From: an uncultured Collinsella sp.
Lineage (GTDB): Bacteria; Actinomycetota; Coriobacteriia; Coriobacteriales; Coriobacteriaceae
Direction: 5' to 3'
DNA: 12,621 nucleotides
NCBI GenBank assembly: GCA_902489515.1
Contig: CABUAL010000024.1
Location: 1-12,621, forward strand
The position numbers and the translations under genes were made by a program. Shown one piece after another: positions 1-5,742 of this stretch. The notes below the pieces were generated by a model, which did no database searches, was not told the origin of the DNA, and was given only the letters and a program-made list of their open reading frames with translations. Within the stretch, counting starts at the first letter, position 1, and each line of letters starts with the position of its first letter.

Positions 1-531
1 CTCGTACGAGATGAACGCACCCCCGGGCACGGTAAGGGCGCCGCCCATCACGACCACGCGGCCGATGGACATCATCGCCGCCGCATCGCGCTCCAGGGCG
101 AGCGCCAGGTTGGAGAGCGGGCCAGTCGCTACGTAGACCAGATCGGGACCATAGGTGCGCGCGGCATCAATCAGATAATCGACCGCGGCGTTGCCGTCGG
201 CCGAGGTCGCCCCCACCGGCTCGTAGGGCGACGCGGGCACGCTCGCGCCGCCGATGCCGTTCTTGCCGTGAATGAGCGCGGTGGACGCCGGCGGCGTATA
301 GGGCTCAGTCGCCTGCAGAGGACGGTCGGCACCCAGGTACACCGGAACCTCGGGGCGACCCAGCAGATCGAGCACCGCCAGGCAGTTGTGCGCCGATTGC
401 TCGACGCGCACGTTGCCAAAGCACGTGGTGATGCCCACGAGCTCCACCTCGGGGCTCGCGATGGCATAGGCCAGCGCCATCGCATCGTCCACACCCATAT
501 CCAGATCAAGGATCAGCTTCTTGATTGCCAT
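1..531 (-). CDS. Inosine-uridine-type nucleoside hydrolase, C-terminal part cut by window edge
   Basis: This enzyme family hydrolyses the N-glycosidic bond of ribonucleosides, giving free base and ribose. The first 177 residues are visible; a full member has about 310-330. The N-terminus carries the family signature DxDxGxDD (D9, D11, G13, D15, D16), which binds Ca2+ and the ribose. Further family hallmarks follow: FGN, HGKNGIGG, ATGPLSNLAL and VMGGA. The ATG at 531 has a GGAG seven bases upstream. The gene starts 30 bases after the ribokinase stop on the same strand, so the two are probably one operon: the hydrolase releases ribose and the kinase phosphorylates it. The family is clear. Whether it prefers purine, pyrimidine or broad substrates cannot be told from this part. 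Confidence 0.93.
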   Translation of the reverse strand, partial: MAIKKLILDLDMGVDDAMALAYAIASPEVELVGITTCFGNVRVEQSAHNCLAVLDLLGRPEVPVYLGADRPLQATEPYTPPASTALIHGKNGIGGASVPASPYEPVGATSADGNAAVDYLIDAARTYGPDLVYVATGPLSNLALALERDAAAMMSIGRVVVMGGALTVPGGAFISYE

Positions 532-561
532 TGTTCTACTCCGCTTCTCCGTCTTTATCGT

Positions 562-1524
562 TTAACCAAACCAATGTTCAACTTCGGCGCGCGTGGGAAT
601 CGATTGCTGAGCGCCCAGGCGCGACACCGTCACTGCCGAGGCGCGAGCACCCGCAGCCATGCACTCAAAGAGCGGCAAGCCCTCTAGGCGAGCCGCCGCC
701 AACGCGCCGATAAACGTATCGCCGGCGGCCGTGGTATCGACTACCGTACTCGAAAGTGCCGGCATGCGCAGCAGCTCGCCGTCATCGCCGAGCGTAACCG
801 ACCCGGCGCCGCCCAACGTGATGACCGCAGCGCCGGCGCCCTTAGCAAGCAGGGCGTTGAGCGCCGCGACGCAGCTCGCATCATCCGCGGGCAAGATGCC
901 CGTCAGCACCTGGCACTCAGTCTCGTTGGGGCAGACCAGGTCGACTGCAGACCAGACCTCCACAGACAACTCACAGGCAGGCGCTGGATTAAAGACCGTA
1001 TAAAACCCCAGCTCGTGAGCGCAGAAAAGCGCCTCGGCAGTCGCTGCAAGGTCACATTCGCCCTGGGCGATAAAGACGCTTCCGACAGCCGGGGCAATAT
1101 CGCTGGCGTCTCCGTCGAGCCCATCGGCCACCAGACGCCCCAGCGCGCAGGCAACGTCCTCGCCCGCGAGTGCATGGTTGGCGCCCGGCGACAGCACGAT
1201 GCGGTTGTCGCCCTCGCAGCGAATGATGGTCGCCGTGCCCGTCTCCACGTCGTCGCGCCGCGCCACAAAGCCACAGTCCACGCCAGCATCTTGGAGCCCC
1301 GCCACGAGCGATGCACCGAACGCGTCGCGGCCGACCGCGCCAATCATGCACGTGCGCGCACCCATGCGCGCGGCGGCGACGGCCTGGTTAGCGCCCTTGC
1401 CACCGGCGTTGGTGATAAAACCGCTGCCACCGACGGTCTCACCCGCGCGCGGCATGCGCTCGCACGCCACCGAAAGGTCCATGTTCATGCTGCCGAACAC
1501 CGCAACGATGCCGCGATCTGCCAT
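562..1524 (-). CDS. rbsK: Ribokinase (PfkB family)
   Basis: A 320-residue cytoplasmic sugar kinase that phosphorylates ribose at O5 using ATP. Visible family signatures are the N-terminal GSMNMDL, the substrate-site AGGKGANQA (40-48), NETE (200-203), and the anion-hole/catalytic motif DTTAAGDTF with catalytic base D269. The C-terminal RLGAQQSIPT is typical of true ribokinases rather than other PfkB kinases. An open frame extends 11 codons further upstream, but the ATG at 1524 is preferred because GAGGAGG lies five bases before it and the fold begins there. The length matches the family. It is followed 30 bases later by a nucleoside hydrolase, which supports a role in nucleoside-derived ribose salvage. 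The overlapping inverted repeat at 1600-1617 suggests local repression. A close relative such as a deoxyribokinase or another pentose kinase is possible. Confidence 0.92.
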   Translation of the reverse strand: MADRGIVAVFGSMNMDLSVACERMPRAGETVGGSGFITNAGGKGANQAVAAARMGARTCMIGAVGRDAFGASLVAGLQDAGVDCGFVARRDDVETGTATIIRCEGDNRIVLSPGANHALAGEDVACALGRLVADGLDGDASDIAPAVGSVFIAQGECDLAATAEALFCAHELGFYTVFNPAPACELSVEVWSAVDLVCPNETECQVLTGILPADDASCVAALNALLAKGAGAAVITLGGAGSVTLGDDGELLRMPALSSTVVDTTAAGDTFIGALAAARLEGLPLFECMAAGARASAVTVSRLGAQQSIPTRAEVEHWFG

Positions 1525-1587
1525 GGGAACCTCCTCATCTGCGGGCCTTATGCCCACCGTCGGCCGTCGATCGTGCGCCCTCGCACC

Positions 1588-1616
1588 TCTATAACTTTAG
1601 TTCACTTTGATGTGAA
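1588..1616 (-). promoter_or_regulatory. Promoter for the ribokinase-nucleoside hydrolase operon
   Basis: On the minus strand TTCACA (1611-1616) and TATAGA (1588-1593) are separated by exactly 17 bases, close to the sigma-70 consensus. Transcription would start near 1581, giving a leader of about 57 nt before the ribokinase ATG at 1524. The assignment is from sequence only. Confidence 0.6.
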
Positions 1617-1617
1617 C
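1600..1617. promoter_or_regulatory. Inverted repeat overlapping the promoter, probable operator
   Basis: The arms GTTCAC and GTGAAC are perfect 6-bp complements around a 6-bp centre. The repeat covers the -35 element and part of the spacer of the ribokinase promoter, where a bound repressor would block polymerase. Its dimensions suit a dimeric helix-turn-helix regulator, but no regulator gene is in the window and the family cannot be named. Confidence 0.45.
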
Positions 1618-1665
1618 GCACCCTTGAGGTTGCGCCAGCAGCAAGCATTCACAGGAGCAGGCAGC

Positions 1666-1671
1666 TACAAT
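1666..1671 (+). promoter_or_regulatory. Possible -10 element for the acyltransferase gene
   Basis: TACAAT lies 40 bases before the ATG at 1711 on the plus strand. No convincing -35 hexamer sits 16-18 bases upstream, so this is only a candidate. The rest of the divergent spacer (1618-1710) holds nothing else that I recognise. Confidence 0.25.
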
Positions 1672-1710
1672 GAATATGTGCTGATTATTCTCGTCATTGG
1701 ATGATGTTTT

Positions 1711-3927
1711 ATGGAGCAATTCCCACAATCGAGCCCACGCGGCCCGCGCCGCGCGCCCGATAACCAGGCGCCGCACGAACGCCCGCGCGCCGACCGCCGC
1801 ACCGGCGAGTCGAGACGCGGCCCAAGCCCGCATCGAACGCCCACCAACAAGGGCGCCCACACCAACAGCGCCGCAAAAGAACAGGCGCCCGCTCGTCCCA
1901 AGTCCCGCTACATTCCTGCGCTCGACGGCCTGCGCACGCTTGCCGTCGTCGCGGTGGTGCTCTATCACCTCAACCTCACGTGGGCTCAGGGCGGCCTGCT
2001 CGGCGTCACGATCTTCTTTGTGCTTTCGGGCTATCTGATCACGCGCTTGCTGCTCAACGAAGTCGCTAAGACCGGCCGCATCGACCTTAAGAGCTTCTGG
2101 ATCCGCCGCATCCGTCGCCTGGTCCCCGCCGTGGTAACGGTAGTGTTCGTGACCTGCGCGCTGTGCACCATTTTTAACCACGTGATGCTCACCAAGATGC
2201 GCCCCGACATCCTGCCGTCACTGCTGTTCTTCAACAACTGGTGGCAGATTGCCCAAAACGTCTCGTACTTCAATGCTCTGGGCGACCCCTCGCCGCTCAC
2301 GCACTTTTGGTCGCTTGCCATCGAGGAACAGTTCTACCTGATTTGGCCGCCACTGCTGTTTGCCATGGTATCCATGCATGTGAGCAAGCCCAACACGCGC
2401 CGCGTGGTTCTGGGCCTTGCCGCGGTATCTGCCCTCGCCATGATGGTGCTTTACAACCCTGCCGCCGACCCCAGCCGCGTGTACTACGGCACCGACACCC
2501 GCGTGTTCTCGCTGCTGTTGGGTGCCTGGATGGCCTTTATCCCCGATCGCGACCTGGCGCCGGTGCGTCTCGCACATCGTTTGGGGCTCAATCGCCTGGC
2601 TGGCGCCGCCAAGCGCGACAAGAGCGCCGAAGGCAAGCCTGGCGAGAAGGCCGACGAATCAGCCGAGGCCGCCCCGGCACAGCCGAGCGCCCTCGTGCAT
2701 TTTTGGTCCTCGCCCGCATCCATCGATGTGTTGGGCGTCGTGGGCCTGGTTGGCCTTGCCGCCATGGTCGCGCTCACCAACGGCTACACCGCGTTCCAGT
2801 ATCGCGGCGGCACGCTGTTATGCTCCATCCTCACGCTCATGGTCATCGCGGCCTGCGTGCAGCCCCAGGGAATGGTTGCCCGTGCGCTGTCCGCCGAGCC
2901 GCTCGTGTGGATTGGCAAACGCTCGTACAGCATCTACCTGTGGCACTATCCGCTGCTGTTGCTCATGAACCCGGTCGCTAACATCAACGATACGCCCTGG
3001 TGGCAGTACATCTTGCAGGTACTTGTGGTGGTCGCCGTAGCCGAGTGCTCCTATCGCTTTATCGAAACGCCGTTTAGGAAGGGCGCCTTCGGCCGCACCG
3101 TCGCCGAGTTCCGCGATGGCACCACCACGCCCGCCAACTGGGCACGCGCGCACGTCCCTGCCTGCGCAGCCTGCGCTGTCGTGTTGGTCGTTGCACTGGG
3201 CGGCCTGATCTTTGTGCCCGAGACGTCTGCGCTGAGCGGCGAGGGCGCCGAGGTTCTGAACAAGGAAGCCAAAAACACCGCGCCCACCGACCAGCAGGCG
3301 GCCGACGACACCGACAGGAACAACGACGGCTTCCCCGATGGCTCCTACGACCTGTTGATGATCGGCGACTCCGTGTCGCTGCGCGCCGTTGATTCCTTTG
3401 ACGGCGTGTTCCCGCACAGCCATATCGATGCCGAAAAGGGCCGCCAGTTTGATGCGGGCCGCGCGACATTTGAGGGCTATATCCAGCAGAACCTTGCCGG
3501 CAAGATCGTGGTCTTTGCCCTGGGCACCAACGGTTTGGTAACGGACGCCCAGGTCGACGCGATCATGGCCGACGCCGGCGAGCAGCGTATTGTCGTGTTT
3601 GTAAACACGCGTAGCCCGCAGCCGTGGGTCGGGTCCACGAACCAGGCCATCGCCAACGCCGCCACGCGCTACAAGAATGTACGCGTTATCGACTGGTACG
3701 GGTACAGCACCAACCGCAACGACCTGTTCGACGGCGACGGCACGCACCTGTCGACCACCGGCGTGACCGAGTACCTCAACCTGATCCACGATGCAGTCAA
3801 GAAAGACCTGCCCGTGCACCCCGAGGACCACGTCAACGATCCGCAGCCGGCAGCCGTCAAGTCCGCCGGCGACGCACTCGTCAATGCCCTCGCCTACAAG
3901 CCGCACAAGCTGGGCACCGACAAGTAA
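1711..3927 (+). CDS. Membrane O-acyltransferase (acyltransferase-3) with C-terminal SGNH domain, OafA/OatA type
   Basis: A 738-residue integral membrane protein expected to move acetyl groups across the membrane onto a cell-surface glycan (peptidoglycan, teichoic acid or polysaccharide). Residues 1-65 are a basic, Pro/Arg-rich, probably disordered cytoplasmic tail. The acyltransferase-3 domain follows (about 67-455), with the R-x10-H signature R75/H86, FFVLSGYLI, HFWSLAIEEQFYL and about ten hydrophobic helices. A charged low-complexity loop sits at 297-328. One more helix (483-503) leads to an extracytoplasmic SGNH domain: GDSV with S554 as nucleophile, GTN (N607) and DGTH (D676, H679), so the catalytic set is intact. 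A 38-residue tail follows. The ATG at 1711 is the only suitable start; its ribosome site (GGATG) is weak. The gene is divergent from the ribokinase operon, which gives no clue to the substrate. Confidence 0.93.
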   Translation: MEQFPQSSPRGPRRAPDNQAPHERPRADRRTGESRRGPSPHRTPTNKGAHTNSAAKEQAPARPKSRYIPALDGLRTLAVVAVVLYHLNLTWAQGGLLGVTIFFVLSGYLITRLLLNEVAKTGRIDLKSFWIRRIRRLVPAVVTVVFVTCALCTIFNHVMLTKMRPDILPSLLFFNNWWQIAQNVSYFNALGDPSPLTHFWSLAIEEQFYLIWPPLLFAMVSMHVSKPNTRRVVLGLAAVSALAMMVLYNPAADPSRVYYGTDTRVFSLLLGAWMAFIPDRDLAPVRLAHRLGLNRLAGAAKRDKSAEGKPGEKADESAEAAPAQPSALVHFWSSPASIDVLGVVGLVGLAAMVALTNGYTAFQYRGGTLLCSILTLMVIAACVQPQGMVARALSAEPLVWIGKRSYSIYLWHYPLLLLMNPVANINDTPWWQYILQVLVVVAVAECSYRFIETPFRKGAFGRTVAEFRDGTTTPANWARAHVPACAACAVVLVVALGGLIFVPETSALSGEGAEVLNKEAKNTAPTDQQAADDTDRNNDGFPDGSYDLLMIGDSVSLRAVDSFDGVFPHSHIDAEKGRQFDAGRATFEGYIQQNLAGKIVVFALGTNGLVTDAQVDAIMADAGEQRIVVFVNTRSPQPWVGSTNQAIANAATRYKNVRVIDWYGYSTNRNDLFDGDGTHLSTTGVTEYLNLIHDAVKKDLPVHPEDHVNDPQPAAVKSAGDALVNALAYKPHKLGTDK

Positions 3928-3950
3928 CGCGCAGCCAAATCTGCTTACAC

Positions 3951-4008
3951 CCGCAGGGGGCGTCGGCGTCGAACAGCGCCCCCTGCGGCAGTTAGGGGCG
4001 CTCCTTTT
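3951..4008 (+). terminator. Nested hairpins / probable terminator after the acyltransferase gene
   Basis: Starting 23 bases after the stop codon, 3951-3962 and 3977-3988 form a perfect 12-bp GC-rich stem with a 14-nt loop. A second stem uses the same central segment: AGCGCCCC (3975-3982) pairs with GGGGCGCT (3995-4002) and is followed by CCTTTT. The second has the shape of an intrinsic terminator with a short T run. The two stems exclude each other because they share 3977-3982. Confidence 0.55.
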
Positions 4009-4131
4009 GTGCCGGCACCTGGAGGCACTTCTGGCGTAGCCAATGAAGACCTCTACGGATGAATTCCAAGCCGCTCCGCCCCTCCAGACATCGTTTCCGT
4101 GCCTCGCGCCTGCCCCAAACAATCAAAACAA

Positions 4132-4175
4132 GCCCTTTTCGCCGCGACCTCAAAGGTCTGTGGGCAAAAAAGGGC
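4132..4175. repeat. Long hairpin in the intergenic region
   Basis: GCCCTTTT (4132-4139) pairs perfectly with AAAAGGGC (4168-4175). An inner stem GACCT (4146-4150) with AGGTC (4154-4158) closes a 3-nt loop. Read on the minus strand the hairpin is followed by a T-rich run, so it could end transcription leaving the NRAMP operon. Its right arm overlaps the left arm of the larger 4160-4389 repeat. Confidence 0.5.
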
Positions 4176-4389
4176 AAATATGAGTACTGTTACCATTTTA
4201 GTAGCAGGCAAAACCACCCAAAATGACGTCCGAGCGACTCCTACAACCCCCTAAAGCAGCCAACCTAGCTGGATTAGAGCCTGTTGTGGCAAATTTTAAT
4301 GTACACACTCTAGATTTTGTACATTATCTTTTTGCACATAAATGCCATCGCCTTAGCAACAGTACTCATATTTGGCATTTTTTGTCCAT
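4160..4389. repeat. Pair of 32-bp inverted arms flanking an AT-rich core (MITE-like or regulatory element)
   Basis: The segments 4160-4191 and 4358-4389 are inverted copies of each other, matching at 28 of 32 positions. The innermost 17 bases are identical (CAAATATGAGTACTGTT and its complement). The 230-bp unit has no protein-coding content and is more AT-rich than both flanks. No clear target-site duplication is visible outside the arms. It could be a small non-autonomous mobile element, a family of intergenic repeats, or paired binding sites. The sequence alone does not decide. Confidence 0.5.
4297..4326. repeat. 9-bp inverted repeat TAATGTACA-N12-TGTACATTA
   Basis: The arms 4297-4305 and 4318-4326 are perfect complements, placed inside the AT-rich core but off its centre. 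The form suits either a dimeric protein-binding site or an RNA hairpin. No gene start is adjacent. Confidence 0.4.
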
Positions 4390-4424
4390 TGCTATATAAC
4401 TAACACCCTATAGCAGACAAAAAA
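4378..4424. repeat. Hairpin sharing the T run of the NRAMP terminator
   Basis: TTTTTTGTC (4378-4386) pairs with GACAAAAAA (4416-4424), and GCTATA (4391-4396) pairs with TATAGC (4409-4414), with a 12-nt loop. The right arm is also the T tract of the adjoining minus-strand terminator, and the left arm is part of the right 32-bp repeat arm. The element is interlocked on both sides. Confidence 0.45.
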
Positions 4425-4453
4425 CAGGCCGCAGCCCATCGCTGCGGCCTGTT
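4416..4453 (-). terminator. Strong intrinsic terminator of the MgtE-like/NRAMP operon
   Basis: A perfect 13-bp GC-rich stem (4423-4435 with 4441-4453) has a 5-nt loop. On the minus strand it is followed by a run of T residues (complement of 4416-4424). It lies 18 bases after the NRAMP stop codon. Confidence 0.9.
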
Positions 4454-4471
4454 CGGAAGCAAAAGTGGGCG

Positions 4472-5734
4472 TTAAGCGCTGTAGCCCATCGCCTGCAGAA
4501 CAAACATGACGACCGTGAGCACCGTAATCACACCGATAGTCGCCCAAGTGAGCACATTCCACACGCGGCCGTTGCGGTTGGCACCCATAATGTGACGGTC
4601 GGCTGCGATAACCACCTGGAACACCAGAACCACGGGCAACAGCACACCATTGATGACCTGTGAGGTCATCATAATCTGGAACAGATCGACGCCGGGCATA
4701 AGCACCAGCACGGCAGAGATACCGATGATGGCCGTAATGATGCCGCGATAGACCGGGGCCTCGTCCCAGCTGCGGTCGGCACCGCGCTCCCAGCCAAATG
4801 CCTCGCAGATAGCGCTCGACGTAACGCCCGGCAGCACGCAGGCAGCCAAGAAGCTCGCCGCGACCAGGCCCGAGGCAAACAGTACCGTGGACCACTGACC
4901 CGCAATAGGCTCCAACGCGCGGGCGGCATCGGCAGCATCGCTAATCTGAATACCCGCCGGGAACAACACCGTACCGGTCGTGATGATAATAAAGCCGGCA
5001 ATGACATCGGCGGCAAGCGAGCCGCTCACGGTATCGATGCGCTGCAGCACGATATCGTCCTCGCCCGCGTTCTTATCGACCACGTTGTTCTGCGCCAAGA
5101 AAATCATCCACGGCGCGATGGTGGTACCGATCGTTGCGACCACGAGCGACACGTAGCTGGGGTCATTTTGAATGTTAGGCACGACCAGGTCGACCGCGAC
5201 CTCACCCCAGTTGGGGCCAGCCATAAACGCGGCGACAATATAGGTCACGAACACGCAGCTCACCAGCAGCAGAATCTTCTCGATGCGCTGGAAGCTGCCC
5301 GACATGGTAAGCATCCACACCAGCAGCGCCACCAGCGGCACCGAAATGCTCGCCGGCACGCCAAAGAGGGCAAGGCCGCTGGCGATGCCCGCAAACTCCG
5401 AAATGGTCACAGCCGTGTTGGCGATCAACAGCGCCGCCATAGCAAGTACACTCTTGCGCACGCCAAAGCGCTCGCGAATGAGCGATGCCAGGCCCTTGCC
5501 CGTGACGCAGCCGCAGCGCGCCGCGGTCTCTTGCGTCACGATGAGCAGCACGGTCATGACGGGAAGCATCCAGAGCATCTTATAGCCATAGCTGGCGCCC
5601 GCGCTGGAATACGTGGCGATGCCGCCGGCGTCATTGCCCGAAAGCGCCGCCAGAAGACCGGGGCCCATGGCGCCAAAGATGGCCGCGATGGTCAGCTTTT
5701 GCTTGGTGCTCGGCTTTTGCTTCGTATTTTGCAC
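4472..5734 (-). CDS. NRAMP/SLC11-family divalent metal transporter, NRMT-like (probable Mg2+)
   Basis: A 420-residue, roughly 11-helix membrane transporter of the SLC11 fold, recognised by the helix-1 region GPGLLAALSGNDAGG and the helix-6 region TIGTTIAPWMIFLAQ. Classical NRAMP Mn/Fe carriers have DPGN in helix 1 and an (A/V)MPH motif in helix 6. Here these read D35-A-G-G38 and I206-A-P-W209, so the soft-metal-binding methionine and the DPGN asparagine are missing. From family knowledge, such changes mark the NRMT branch, described from the related Eggerthella lenta, which carries Mg2+. The start is GTG 5734, with GGTAGGTGG just upstream and eight bases after the MgtE-like stop; a longer open frame to 5797 would overlap that gene. 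Tight spacing suggests translational coupling. Family is certain; Mg2+ specificity is inferred. Confidence 0.88.
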   Translation of the reverse strand: MQNTKQKPSTKQKLTIAAIFGAMGPGLLAALSGNDAGGIATYSSAGASYGYKMLWMLPVMTVLLIVTQETAARCGCVTGKGLASLIRERFGVRKSVLAMAALLIANTAVTISEFAGIASGLALFGVPASISVPLVALLVWMLTMSGSFQRIEKILLLVSCVFVTYIVAAFMAGPNWGEVAVDLVVPNIQNDPSYVSLVVATIGTTIAPWMIFLAQNNVVDKNAGEDDIVLQRIDTVSGSLAADVIAGFIIITTGTVLFPAGIQISDAADAARALEPIAGQWSTVLFASGLVAASFLAACVLPGVTSSAICEAFGWERGADRSWDEAPVYRGIITAIIGISAVLVLMPGVDLFQIMMTSQVINGVLLPVVLVFQVVIAADRHIMGANRNGRVWNVLTWATIGVITVLTVVMFVLQAMGYSA

Positions 5735-5742
5735 GCGACCAC

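Larger units (their letters stand above)
3928..4471. other. Gene-free spacer between convergent units
   Basis: The acyltransferase gene and the NRAMP operon converge here. The spacer holds the terminators and the inverted repeats listed separately. Its right half (about 4285-4425) is far more AT-rich than its surroundings. I see no convincing reading frame: the short frames present lack ribosome sites and recognisable domains. Between 4009 and 4131 I see only a weak, widely spaced 7-bp inverted repeat (4019-4025 with 4081-4087). Confidence 0.7.

Noticed and set aside
1525..1557. Eleven-codon N-terminal extension of ribokinase
   Set aside because: The ATG at 1524 has a strong ribosome site inside this stretch, and the family fold starts just after it.
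2818..4122. Long minus-strand open frame opposite the acyltransferase gene
   Set aside because: It is a by-product of GC-rich codon bias. It lacks recognisable domains and a ribosome site, and the plus-strand protein is unmistakable.
3992..4177. 61-codon minus-strand frame in the intergenic region
   Set aside because: It spans a terminator and a hairpin, has no ribosome site and shows no similarity that I recognise.
4160..4389. Complete insertion sequence
   Set aside because: There is no transposase frame and no clear target-site duplication. At most this is a non-autonomous element.
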